This document shows positions 23,301 through 36,166 of a stretch of DNA of 64,000 nucleotides, in pieces. The notes under the pieces are model-generated. The model saw nothing but the letters and a program-made list of their open reading frames with translations, did not search any database and was not told the origin of the DNA. The translations under genes were made by a program, and so were the position numbers. Numbering within the stretch: position 1 is the first letter of the stretch; the number at the start of each line of letters is the position of its first letter. The DNA is from Glandiceps talaboti (taxonomy: Eukaryota > Hemichordata > Enteropneusta > Spengelidae), in assembly GCF_964340395.1 (NCBI RefSeq), contig NC_135555.1:244001-308000 (forward strand), read 5' to 3'.

Positions 23301-26300
23301 TTAGTGCCTTCACCAGCAAATAATACATTGTCGCATCAGTGCAGAAAAGTTGTATCTGCTATGCAATTGTATAGGCAGATACGACCTTATGAGTAAGTGC
23401 TGATGCGAAGATATACTAAAAACATTCTTTCCAAAACCCAAACTGGAAAAAATAAATTCATAGTAGTGAACAATTTTCAGTATGCTCATAGAGTGAACAA
23501 ATAATGTGTTTTGTAGGGAAGTGTTTGACCACTGGTTTATAGGTCATCTTGACATGGGAAACACAAACACTTGACCACTATGGTTATTTCTTATTGTAGC
23601 ATAGTTGAACTATTTGTATACAATGATTACAACATCCAGAGATTTACCTTCCATCTCCTGTACCATTTTTGTAACAACAAAAATTTGAAAAACAGCAGAA
23701 CTATTTCAACTGCGAGGTTGCTTCCCTAACTTTAAATGTAAAGTTTGAATTAAAAAAACGAAATTTTCAAAATTTATGATGAAAGTCTTACCATAATACA
23801 TATAGTTTTACAGTGTCTATTTCTGTATAATTTAGTTGTAAATAGGTCCAAAAATAACATGAATCTTGACTAGTTTCAGACCTCAACAGGCTTTTTTAAT
23901 TGAATTAAGAAATGTGTATGATTCGTTTTTGTTCTTCTGTTTTTTACAGGTGACAGAAAACGTAATGTGAATCCATCAGTTTACCGTTCACCAAGTCTAT
24001 ACAATGCATTGTTCCAGAGTGTGTCTCAAGCCATTGATGGAGACAAAGACATGGTGATGGGATTTGATGTGGTTTACACCAAATCAGTACAAACCTACAT
24101 CAAAGTTAGTATACTAAAAAATTAGTTTCATGTTACTATGGCAGTCATCAGAATTAATATGTTGTTGATGTTAGTTTTGTGTTTCCCCTTGTCATTATCC
24201 CATGTTTACATTCCAATTTGAAAATTGATCTTAACACTTCTCTGTTGAGGGAGCCTTTAGCGATTGCAGGGTGCTCACATCTTACATGAAAAAGTGTGCT
24301 TGATTCCCCAATCCTCCCTCCCATGTCTTACATGACAAACTGTGCTTGATTCCCCAGTGCTCCCTACCCCCATCTTACATGACAAACTGTGCTTGATTCC
24401 CCAGTGCTCCCTACCCCCATCTTACATGACAAACTGTGCTTGATTCCCCAGTGCTCCCTTCCCCCATCTTACATTGTACATAACAAACTGTGTTTGATTC
24501 CCCAACGGTCCCCTCCCTCCATCTTACATGACAAACTATGCTTGATTCCCCAACCCTTCCCCATCTTACATGACAGACTACTTGATTCCTCAGCCCCCCC
24601 CCCCCCCCCATATTACATGACAGAATGTGCTTGATAGCCCCAGCACTCCCCTTCATATTTACTAAAGGCTCCTTAATGGAACAATTAGCATACAATTTAA
24701 TTTAAGGAGAGAATGGTCAATCTATAAGAAATGGAGAGACTGATAACTGATGAAAATATTGATATCATGTTTTTAATGTTAAAACATAATGATACATTGT
24801 TCATTGTATATTCATATCAGATACAGTAATACAATATGTAGTTACACTCAGTCAAATCATAAACTCAACTATCCACCACTACTAGGCTAGATTTGAGTCC
24901 TGTATTGGAAAACAAGATATGGTCATAGGAGTCTCAGCTCCTCTAGAGTGTGGACTCTCACAACATTGGCAGAAATAGCTCGCCATTGTGTCCCTCAATA
25001 AATGGTGTACCACCCCTTTCATATAATGGTATTGTCTATGCCTAAGCTTCCGGGGCAGAGTGCAACACATGATCCTAGGATTTTATCAAAAGAACATATA
25101 AATTTGGGTCACTTGAATAGAAGCCTGACGTGAAAAGGAGAACAAGTAGACAAACCATAAGATTTTCATGAATTTCAATTCTAGAAAACAACTTTGTGTT
25201 CACAATTCCTTCTATATGTGATGTGTTATAAGGAGTTAATTTTTAAAAATTAGTATTCTTTTAGATTTAATCGCAATTTGTGCAAATAATTTCAAACTAT
25301 ATCTCGACACTTTACATTCATTATCTCACATTTAGCTAAAGAAAAATCAAAATCAGCTGTGTTGGTTGGTTCAAAAGAAGAGGATGGCAAAAGCCAGTTA
25401 CCATGGTTACAACACATTCCAGTCTTTCCTTGACAACCAACAGTATTCCAAACAAGGAATTCTACGCTATGAGAAAATATTTGGCGATGGTTATGTCAGC
25501 ACGGGTGGCCCAGAAACAACCAAAGTAAGTCAAACTAGTCTATTTAACTAGAAATTTAGGAAGATAATGATCATGCCAAACTCAACATTTGAAGTCAAAT
25601 TATAATCTAACATTTCCTTCTGATTTCATATATTTTGTGTATGCTAGATATAACTTGCAAATACAATGTATAAGACTCAGAGACAAAAAGTGCCACAGGT
25701 ACAAGATTTCCTGATAAAGAAAGACAAAATTTAGCAGATAATATTGTAAAGTTGCTATAATGAATACGAAGGAAAAAGATTTTTAAAAAAAGCAACTGAA
25801 AATAAAGCTGAAAAAAACTTCAGCTAGTAGGTAGGCTCAGTGGAAAACTCAAAAAGTATAACTGTAAAGGGAGAAATGTTGAAAAATGAAAGTAGTGTAT
25901 CTGTAAATTACCAGTCGTGATTTATGCCACTTTTACAGGAGTTTGTAGCCATGTTGAATCTACAGCCTGGACAGAAAGTAATGGATGTTGGATGTGGTAT
26001 TGGAGGTGGTGACTTCTATATGGCAAAGGTAATGTACATCAACTGAAACGCAATTTAAAGCCATCACCGCTGATTGTCTCTATCATATTTTGAATGTTAT
26101 CAATTTGTAAGTTTGACTTTGATGGGTGCATAGACAATTAACAGTGTCTAAATCAAATGGATCAGTGACTTCCAAATTGTTTTACCAACATTTACTTTGT
26201 TTTCTCTTCTTTAAAGGGAAACACCACCCCAGGAAATAAAGGTATTTTCATAAACTTTGGTTTATCACATAAATTTCATGTGATTGCCAAGAAACACCAA

Positions 26301-29300
26301 ATTGAATCTGAATTGTTTCACATTTATTGTTCTTTGTATGACTATCTTATCAGTGATCCAGTGTTGCATCATTGGAGTCAGTGACATGCATATGTATTAG
26401 ATGAACAAGTAACATTCATGATTCCCAATTGCTTATGTCTGCTATAAACTCTTATGAGACAATGCTGGACCACTGCTAGGGCAATGAATGTGAAATATGA
26501 GTTCCATTTCATTGTTTCTTGGCAGTCATGTGAAATTTATGTCAAAATCACGAAAGACTTTCCAGAACCCAAGGTTTGTGAAAATGTCTTCATTTACTGA
26601 AGTGGTGTTCCCCTTTAAGTTCTTCTATTTTAATAATTCCTACATTTGTGTTGAACAACACAAACATTACAAAGCATGATGCATGACACAATATAGTAGT
26701 TGTTGAACTTAGTCAAATATTATTGTTATTTTAATATTACTAATACAAAACTTTATTTTGGGGGGTTAAGGTGTTTGTTGTAAACAGTCACCATGGTTTG
26801 ATATTTTCCCCCCAAAATACATTTACAACTGTCTGTTTTTTAATTTTTAATTACTTATTGAACAGACGTATGGTGCCAGTGTTTTAGGAGTGGACTTGTC
26901 ATGTAATATGATTGAGGTTGCAATGGAAAGGTCTTCAGAGCAGAAGGGAAATCCAAAGGTAGGAGAGTCTTATTTTCTTATCGATGTACTTATTTCTTTA
27001 AGACACTGCCCTCTATGGTGAAACTAGCTGCTATTGTAACTCTTTCTTCTTTAAGTTTTATTGTGCCTTGTCTTAAATTCACTTGTGGAGTTATGTAGAA
27101 ATAGGGAAGTGCCTGGAACATATTTTGTAATTCATTTTATACAAATACCAACAACCATGAACATATGTACAATGTAAGAATTAATCCTGGATCCAAAACA
27201 TTTCCCTTCAACCCTCATTCGTGTGCAACCCTTATGTTTTTGATGAGAGTGAATTTTTATTTCATTTTGAAAAATGACAAATTGCTGATATTGAAGAGTT
27301 TGATACAACTGTGAAACATTATGTTACTAGTTTGTTTTATTCTTGTGACTCTTATCTGTTATTTGTATATAGGTACAATTTGAGGTGTCAGACATCACCA
27401 AAAGAGATTTCCCAGAAGGCTCATTTGATGTGGTGTATAGTAGAGATACAATTCTTCACATTCCAGATAAACCAGCCTTGTTTTCAACTTTTTTGGTAAA
27501 TATAATACACTGAAATAGCATCACAATGGCTAATATTGTAACAATTATGATGTTTGCTGTTATGTAGTTTTAACTCAGGAATAAATGCATTTTGGCTGAT
27601 GGCTGATATATATATAATATATCTCCTGAAATTAACAATTTCTGTGTTTCAAACAACTAGTCTAGTACTAATGTGTATTGACGAAGTCACAGGACTTAAA
27701 ATTACTATTTCTTACAGTGCAGTGTAAAGATCTTTCAGTTTTATTTGTCGTACGTAAACATATCAAAGGAGATATACATGCTACCATTTCTTAGATAAAT
27801 ATTGATTATTTTTTGACATTTAGAAATGGACCAAACCTGGTGGCAAACTACTGATAAGTGATTATTGTTGTGGACCAGAGGAGAATCATTCTATAGATTT
27901 CAAGAAATATGTAGCACAGAGAGGGTATATACTGTACACACCACAGGACTATGGCAAGGTATGCTACTAAGTGCTAGTTTACAGCACAGAGAGGGTATGT
28001 ACTGTACACACCAAAGGACTATGGCAAGGTATGCTACTAAGTGCTAGTTTACAGCATAGAGAGGGTATATACTGTACACACCACAGGAGTATGGTAAGGT
28101 ATGCTACTAAGTGCTAGTTTACAGCATAGAGAGGGTATGTACTGTACACACCACAGGACTATGGCAAGGTATGCTACTAAGTGCTAGTTTACAGCACAGA
28201 GAGGGTATGTACTGTACACACCACAGGACTATGGCAAGGTATGCTACTAAGTGCTAGTTTACAGCACAGAGAGGGTATGTACTGTACACACCACAGGACT
28301 ATGGCAAGGTATGCTACTAAGTGCTAGTTTACAGCATAGAGAGGGTATGTACTGTACACACCACAGGACTATGGCAAGGTATGCTACTAAGTGCTAGTTT
28401 ACAGCATAGAGAGGGTATGTACTGTACACACCACAGGACTATGGCAAGGTATGCTACTAAGTGCTAGTTTACAGCATAGAGAGGGTATGTACTGTACACA
28501 CCACAGGACTATGGCAAGGTATGCTACTAAGTGCTAGTTTACAGCACAGAGAGGGTATGTACTGTACACACCACAGGACCATGGCAAGGTATGCTACTAA
28601 GTGCTATTTACAGCATAGAGAGGGTATGTACTGTACACACCACAGGACCATGGCAAGGTATGCTACTAAGTGCTAGTTTACAGCATAGAGAGGGTATGTA
28701 CTGTACACACCACAGGACTATGGCAAGGTATGCTACTAAGTGCTAGTTTACAGCATAGAGAGGGTATGTACTGTACACACCACAGGACCATGGCAAGGTA
28801 TGCTACTAAGTGCTAGTTTACAGCACAGAGAAGGTATATACTGTACACACCAAAGGACTATGGCAAGGTATGCTACTAAGTGCTAGTTTACAGCATAGAG
28901 AGGGTATATACTGTAAACACCACAGGACCACGGCAAGGTATATAATACTTGTAATACATCTAAAGTTTAGTTTACAGCACAGAGAGGGTAATATCCCGAT
29001 TAAAGTACACATCACAAGGTATATGCAACTTGCATTAGATCTGAGTTTTAGTTTACAAAACAGAGACAAGGGTAGTCATAATAAAAGTTACACTGGACAA
29101 ATGTATTGATATCCTCAAGTGTTGGTAAATCAATGTTACTTGGAGTAAGGAGTTGGGTTGTCATGGCAAATCAGTGATGTAAAAAGCAAATTTAGAAACT
29201 TAGATATAATGTTATTCTTGTTTTCAGTTAATTGAATCAGCTGGGTTTATCACTGTCAAGGCTGAAGACAGGACTAAACAATTTGTAGATGTACTTGAGA

Positions 29301-29859
29301 GAGAGAAGAAAAGATTGATGGAGAATAAAGATGAATTTTTGAAGGTTTGTATATTTGTATGGCTCTGTTGTGAAAACTTACACTCTAAAGAAGTTAGTAG
29401 GAAACCAACTACATGCTGTAAGTCAGTACAAAACCTAGGCATCTCATGTACTTAAAAAATTTCTTATATGAATTCCCTAATCCAATAATTTGACGTAACA
29501 AATTTGGCTCCCTTTCTGCCTTGGTACTATACCACAGTGAAAGAGTCATTGTTTATATTTGTACCAAATGAAGTAATGAATATAGGAGTATATATTGGAA
29601 TAATAAGGTGCAAGGAGTTTATTTTAAAAAAGTCTGGGAAAGTTTTAGAATATTCATAAAAACATAATGTGGTCACTTATATTTTGCCTTTAATCTTAAT
29701 AGTAAATATGATATAAAATAAATAGTGATATGATTTTGTTTCTAGGAGTTTTCTGAGGAAGACTATCAGTATTTGATGGATGGATGGAACAGTAAACTGA
29801 AACGCTGTGCTGCAGGTGATCAGAGATGGGGATTATTTTATGCAGAGAAGGCACAGTAG
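18854..29859 (+). CDS. PMT: phosphoethanolamine N-methyltransferase, fused two-domain form, twelve exons
   Basis: Makes phosphocholine by three SAM-dependent methylations of phosphoethanolamine. Exons: 18854-18878, 21408-21594, 21936-22091, 22799-22935, 23950-24104, 25336-25524, 25939-26028, 26866-26958, 27373-27495, 27824-27958, 29228-29344, 29746-29859. All joins keep frame and give 506 residues, close to the plant tandem enzymes (about 490). The first domain has SAM motif [13 protein letters not shown] and [11 protein letters not shown]. The linker has KKNQNQLCW. The second domain has [24 protein letters not shown] motif [27 protein letters not shown] and [10 protein letters not shown]. 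Both methyltransferase domains look intact; in nematodes they sit on two proteins. Exon 1 codes only eight residues, so the start is less certain; Met in exon 2 is an alternative. Introns hold a 46-bp array, a 48-bp array and a 70-bp array grown from exon 10. A partial copy of exon 4 lies just upstream of it. AATAAA at 30925-30930 may end the mRNA. Confidence 0.92.
20289..20400 (-). mobile_element. end of a dispersed element with (CTGT)n
   Basis: TTTTTAGCACAACTGAACTA followed by a CTGT microsatellite (about 20325-20388) is the reverse complement of the end of a repeat at about 36150-36235, CAGTTCAGTTGTGCTAAAAA preceded by GACAGACACC and (AC)n. Two copies of one element end, each with a microsatellite just inside it. 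Confidence 0.5.
20803..21387 (+). repeat. 46-bp minisatellite, about 12-13 copies, in PMT intron 1
   Basis: Unit TATATTCAAAGTTACAGTAT then ATTGATATTGTTTTTGTTGT and GTTAAA. The array stops about 20 nt before the exon 2 acceptor at 21406-21407. The branch-point and pyrimidine region of that exon therefore lies in or against the array. Confidence 0.95.
22708..22770 (+). pseudogene. partial tandem copy of the start of PMT exon 4 with its acceptor
   Basis: CAGCTTTGATATGGTGTTTT through TGATGTACTTGAC repeats the acceptor and the first 40-odd bases of exon 4 (22799 on), 74 bp upstream. The copy has its own CAG acceptor at about 22720-22722. The open frame runs FDMVF and soon meets TAA. It has no donor. 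It looks like a decoy exon start left by a local duplication. Confidence 0.7.
24250..24672. repeat. 48-bp minisatellite, about 7 copies, flanked by 11-bp inverted repeats
   Basis: In PMT intron 5. Unit CATCTTACATGACAAACTGT, GCTTGATTCCCCAGTGCTCC, CTACCCCC. GGAGCCTTTAG at 24250-24260 and its complement CTAAAGGCTCC at 24662-24672 bracket the array. The bracketed array may be a small inverted-repeat element whose interior expanded. A poly-C run sits at about 24594-24609. Confidence 0.75.
26215..26614. mobile_element. 400-bp MITE with TTAA target duplication, in PMT intron 7
   Basis: TTAA at 26211-26214 and 26615-26618 flank inverted ends: AGGGAAACACCACCCCAGGA on the left against the complement of CTTTACTGAAGTGGTGTTCC-type sequence on the right. 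The similarity runs on for about 45 bp (TATTTTCATAAA versus the complement of TTTGTGAAAATGTC). No coding capacity. A TTAA duplication fits piggyBac- or Kolobok-type transposition. Confidence 0.75.
27913..28940 (+). repeat. 70-bp minisatellite made from PMT exon 10 end plus its splice donor, about 15 units
   Basis: The first unit is the genuine last 46 nt of exon 10 and the donor CAAG|GTATGC at 27955-27964. It is followed at 70-bp spacing by some 14 near-identical copies. Each copy also has TTTACAG upstream of the exon-like part, which looks like an acceptor. Each unit therefore resembles a 44-nt mini-exon (CACAGAGAGGGTATGTACTG to GGCAAG) between splice sites. Units vary at a few bases; later copies drift (28920-29080). 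Confidence 0.95.
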
Positions 29860-32800
29860 TGTGTTAGCAGTGAACTATGGAAGATAGCCATTTTAAGTGC
29901 GAGGAAAATCCTGCTGTTGACTTTTTAGGAAAATGTGTTGTTTTATTTTCTTTTATATTATGAATCTGATAAATACTGATTTTTTTTAAGATTTTATTTT
30001 GGCGACATTTTTAATGTTATCAATATGTTTCTTTGTTTTTCTTTTCAGTCTGGCATAGTCTTCTTGGATATTTTAGAAAAGGTTCAATTTGATAGTAACG
30101 TGGCTTGAAAGTCTGTATGAAACGTTAGAATAGAGGTATTTTTATTTTCAGTAGATGTCATCTCAAATGGAGATTCCCTCCCATGAAGATTGCAGAAACT
30201 TACATGAACATAAGACATAGCAAAATGCTGAGAAAACTATAGGATAGAGTCGGAGCAAAAAAAGCAACACATGAAAAAAGACAATTTGGTATCCTGGACA
30301 AAATTATGACGTAAAACCTTCAATATGTATCCTTCAATGTAAAGCTGTATTTTGAACATTTTTATTGAGAAATTTATGCCAGCAATTTTAATTAGAGATA
30401 TTCAGAAGGTATGTTATTCAGTTAGGTACCTAATTCTATAGAAGTGTCATTACAACACACTGTGTCTGACCTATCAAAGTATTGTAACTTGGTTATTGTT
30501 ACTTTATTCCTATTTCATCATCTGTCAAGGTGATGAAATACTTGCAAGCTGATATCATACTTTTCTGGTGATATCTATCTATCTATGTATGGTTGTCAAA
30601 ACAGACTACAATACAGTAAGTTTGATGGAAATCGTTATACAATAAATTACAGTTTATTGAAAGTCTTGAGATATATCTTGTCATTTGTATACTGTTCAGT
30701 GTTCTCCTTACTACCTTTCCAAAGTGGCATCAACAGAATGCTATTGCTGGAATTGCATAACCTCACATCTACAGTGACAAGGTCTAAAAAGCTACGGTAC
30801 AAACATACATCCTACATGAAATGCCCCAAACTAGCATATGTTGTATTTCTATTTTTGGCCATAAATTATGTGTATTTCATATACAGTTTTGTACCAAACA
30901 TACTATACTAGGTAAATGAATGTAAATAAAATTTGCTTTCAAATGCAGTGTGCCCTCTGAACATACAGCACCCTGTGCATGTGTAGACTCTCTCACATTC
31001 TGGTTACTTTCACTATATTGTCTTACCAGTTTGACCGTTTGACTGTATACTAATATTTGTAAGTCCTATCTCATTTTACAGTGTGGGTGAACAAAAGTTT
31101 TTTTTAAAAATCAAAACCTACATACCATGAAGCAGCTATCCCTCTAAAAAAAAATTAGTATTTGAAGAATGTTTATCAGAAGTTTTTATAAACATTCCAG
31201 AGTAGGCCAGGAGTGTTGCCAGACTCAGTGGCAACATTAGTTTCAAAACAAAGAAGTTTAGTTAATTACCAGATGAAATCGGTGTGTGGAGAGTAATTTA
31301 TCTGGCCAATTTACCATTAAAAGCGTCCAGGTTCCTTGCACAACTCCAGGTAATGTAATGGCATGATAGAAGAAATGCCAGTCAATGTTTTTGCCTCTAC
31401 AGTATGTAAATGGCCGACTTTAAGGAAAGTTACTGCAAGTTTAAAATACTCATAAATACGGTCAGTGAGAGGGTGGTTCAAGCAACCCAATAATGTCGGT
31501 AAACTTAGATTCATTTTGTCTTTGTTCTATTGATTGAGGAAGTTAAAATATTTAGACCAGTTTACTGAAATAGCTTTGTGGCACCATATAAATGAAGTGG
31601 TTTGTAAATGTATTTGCTAGACAGAAAGATAACGTGTGCGTGTGTCTGTGAGAGGTTGAGATGGTTGATCCTCACATTTCATGGACTTTTTCATTTTTTA
31701 AAAGAAATGCTCGCTGATGACGCTTTCTGAATTAAAGACAAACTGCTTACATCCATCAAAATCATACATTGTACAAAACTGGTAAGTGAACAAATACTTG
31801 TGTGATGGTTTATTACCACATTCTTATTATGATACCAATACATTATTATCCATTATACATGAGCTTCAAACATAAACTTATTTGTAGAAATCATAAACAA
31901 TGAAAAGTCATTCAGATCCAGACTTTCCTGATGAAACTGTACAGAATAATATATAGCACCTACATACAATTATATACACTTATTTTTTATCAAGCTTGTC
32001 TTGTATAGTGGAAATGAAATCTAACTAGGAATACCTCTCTCAGCAATTATATATAGTTTTCACTGATTCACATGATTGCTGTAGCTCATTACTAATTACG
32101 TATACTGTGTCAGTGTACACAAGTACATGCAGCACTGTCTGACATAACTTCAAAATTAAATGCTGTTTTATAACACTCCCAATACAAATACTGACCACAG
32201 GAAATCAACAGAACTAAATTCTGAGTATTAACGGAGGATTGATCAGTAAATATTTATGATGTTGGCATAACACAGAAAGTATTACAATATGTGTTCATTT
32301 AGATGGACTTTATATATTTATATCACAGAGTTAAGCAGTAAGTTCATCAATTAAGGATTTACTCCTCTGTTACATGTTTGATATATAGTTCTATCAAATG
32401 CTTTGCATGCTGAGAAAGAAAACCATTTTCATATTCATTGTCAGCAAACAAGAATGTTGAAATATGAAAACTGCAGTGTAAAGCCTGTGTGAATGATAAA
32501 TATAAAGTACCACAACTATACAACATTATGCGTTTTAGTTGACAAAAAAATAACAGGATATTAAATTTCTTACATTCAAGTTGGTGATCAATATGGCAGT
32601 CCTTTTTCTCATAAAATGTCTATTACAGAACTTTTGATTTCAATATAAATCCACATACCTAATGTAAATGAAATTGCTGACTTAATTAGTTTATCATGAT
32701 GATTTTAAGAATAGACAAACAAATGCTGGTATCTTCACTATCTTTCAAAATACAGTGAAGTAAAATGTATTATCTCTATGTAATCTGAACTGGCAAATAC

Positions 32801-33673
32801 ATCTTGTAACAAGTATATTTCAGCTATCATAATTCAGATGTACTTTGAGTTCCGTAAAATAAAATAAAATAAAATCATGGCATTTACGAAGTCCTGTACC
32901 TGAACTTTATTTTTGATGAAACATAAAACTCAAAATAAATTATAAGCTAAAACTCGGGACCAAGTAAAGTGAGATTAATACAGTCTATCCCGATTATGGA
33001 ATATACCGGTAGAAGATCGGGCATTTATAATAAGTGTTATTAATGAGGTAAGGTCTAGTTTGTTTCTTTGTGAGAAACCTTGCAGCCATCTTGTGAAAAT
33101 TTCATATATCCAATCGACATTCTTCTTCCAACAGTTCAATTAAATCTGAAGAAATACTGTTGAGTTCTTTATATCCTTTTTAATGAAACCTACGGTAGTA
33201 CAACAAGTTTGCTGGAAATTCGCATTGCAGTCACCGACTGGAGCAGGATGAAAATTTCGAATAAAGAGTATTTGATGATGATTTCATGATAATAGCAAAG
33301 TAACAAGTTAAACACAGGGCAAAATAAAATATTTGAACAGTTCATTCAAGTACAGTCCTAGTGACTTTATATTACTGCAAAGTTCACTATGAACCAGACC
33401 ATCTGAAAATCCATACACTTGAGATATAACATCTTATTTGTCTCTCACTTTATAGTGCTGTTACATACATTGCTATCAAACATGTACCAAATTTGAAATG
33501 GGAAAACAACTCTGCACTGGAAGCTAAATTTCATTGTCTTGTAACTACTATTTCCTGGTACATGTAGCTATCTGTCCTTTGAAGTTTTGTATTCCTTGTC
33601 AAGGATAATGAGTAAATATATTTTTTACATTTGTATCCAGCATTTCACAGTCAAACATTTGTTTTTCAAGTTT
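29860..33673. other. convergent 3' region of PMT and HERPUD
   Basis: Begins with the PMT 3' UTR and ends with that of HERPUD. In between I see no gene, RNA or clear repeat. Frames at 30585-30911 and 31317-31514 are short and featureless. A short AAAAT run lies at 32858-32875. Confidence 0.45.
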
Positions 33674-36124
33674 TCAGTTTGGAAACTCTGGTCCCTGTGG
33701 TATGAGGGAGGTGAAAAATGATGAAACAAAGTTCCATGCTGTTTCCATAGCACCAGGTTGAACTTCCTCTTCCACAATATCAGAACCTGTATTTTCACTA
33801 TCTGTAGTTTGATCTGTATTAGTACTTTCCTCATTATTAATGTTCTCATTCTGTTCCTGTGGTGGTTCCTGTACAGGTTGTTCTGGTACTTCCTGTGGAG
33901 GTGGTTGTGGCACTGCTGCTGGTTGTTCTGGCTGATTGACAGGCTGCTGTGGTTCAACTCGATTAACACGGCGAACCTGTCTACGACGTACTCTAAACCA
34001 TCCACCTTGATAACTGCAAGACAAAGAATAATTTAATGTCAACTTTTTTGGCAAAAATGTTTACATAGATGTTGATAAATTACTAGTATTGGTTTCAAAG
34101 TCAGTCTCCAAGTTTACTTCCCCCCAATGTGTTGTCAGTATTGTCAGGGGTGCAATACCACCAGATGTCTTGTCAGTATCATCAGGGGTGCAATACCCCT
34201 GAAATGCTGATGAGATGTCGGTGAAAAAGTGGGATTCACTTCCAAGAAATATTTTGACTCCATGAGTAGAAATTTTATTACTAAGTATGAACCAAGAGTC
34301 CATGAATATTCATTTGTATTTTAATCATGTAGTTATATCATGAATGACGTATACTATCATCTACATACATTTCACAATTCATTTCATATTATTATTGCAG
34401 TTTTAACACATTTGTGTCTCCATGCATCTGTGTGTTGTACCATGCAATTCCATCATAAAGGGGGCAATATAAATCTTTACATACAAGTATTACAACTACA
34501 TATTATAATTGAGAAGTGCATCACACAGAAATAACAAACTTTTATAAAATGGGAAAACACAAATCTGAATACTTACAGATACATTATTGCAACAAATCCC
34601 ATAACCAGTAAAAAGCGGTCAATTGATGAATAAAAATATACAATGCTGAGAAGAAGTGAAAATCTACATAAAACATAAACCCAGTCCAGCCAATCACGGT
34701 TGATATCATCCTCATCATCATCCATTGGTGGACCACCAACACCTGCATTCATGCGAACATTTTGATTTGCTGGTTGGTTGTTAACTCGATTTTCATTGGC
34801 CACTTGTGGTGGAACTACATTTTGATTTGTTTCGGTTTCTTCAATTGGGTTTTCTGGCATTGGTGGCATTCCACTCTGAGACATGCTACAAGAAAAACAT
34901 CAAAATACATAAATACCCCGTGTAAGATCATCAAGTGGATCATGGAAATATGAAGTCCCATTATCTTTGTCATCAAGAGTTTTTCTTTAAACTTAACGAT
35001 TCCACTATGAAAGAAAATCTATAATATGAACCCTTTGATATCAAGGACAGGTACACACACAAAGTTGTTGAGAACATCAATATGAATTTAACAGTTGAGT
35101 TTACATCCATAGAATCTACTATTATGTAGAGTAATATTACTCTGGACTTGCCAAGTGCCTGGCCAGATTTACATTCTGTATAGCTCCTATGAATGGTTCA
35201 CTTTATCATAACATTTTAATAAAAGAGTCACATAACTTACTATTGCATGTACTGTGCCATCTGCTGCATGTACATTTGCTGCATCCACATAGCTTGCTGC
35301 TGTTGATATGGTGTCATATAGTTGGGCATATTTGCAGGTTGCTGCTGCTGCTGTTGTTGTTGTTGGAACTGCATCATGTAGTTGTAGTTACTGTACAAAG
35401 AAATAACTTACTTTTAATTAATGGTGGCAATCATTACATTTGACAGTAAAATACATGATTATCTGTAAGAGTGTTACAACTACCAATATTATTCTTTTAT
35501 GATTTATTGTCTATTTTCTACTTTAGCAAAATACACTGGCATTTGGTTGTTGCTAAGGGCATGGTCATGGTTGGTTGCTAGGGCCAATTGTGTCAAAATG
35601 TTTTGAACAAAATCTGCAGAGTAACACTTCTAGAAACATCTCACCAAATTTCAGTCTCGTTGACCAAGTACTTTTTGAAATATAAGTTTTTTTCATCAAA
35701 ATTCAGATTTTTGCACCTAACTTGCACATCACTGATGAGATTGTTACATGCTTACTATTCTTTCATCTGTACATCACAAGTGCATCCCATTAAATTTCAG
35801 CGATATCTGCTCAGTAGCTGTGGAATAAAAGATTTTTGACCAGAGACATTTTTAGCCCTATTTGCATATTACTGATGGAATCATCTATCATGAACATCTA
35901 TCTATGCACCCCTAAGCATGTTCCCACCAAATTTCAGACCAATCTGCCCAGTAGTTTCTGACAAAAAAATGTTATTTTTTTATGTAAATCATACACCTGT
36001 GATGCAATCATTTAGCTTTGAACAATTTCCCAACTAGACACCAAAAGTAATGGTCCCCACCACATACCAAGGCAAATGGTCCGGTGGTTTTTGAGTTTAA
36101 GTCACGTACACATGCATGCACGCA

Positions 36125-36166
<42 letters not shown>

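Noticed and set aside
27865-29109. Plus-strand frames of 60-99 codons with MLVYS and HREGMYCTH repeats
   Set aside because: Out-of-frame readings of the exon 10-derived 70-bp array; only 27824-27958 is coding.
30585-30911. 108-codon plus-strand ORF after PMT
   Set aside because: AT-rich 3' region without domain or exon borders.
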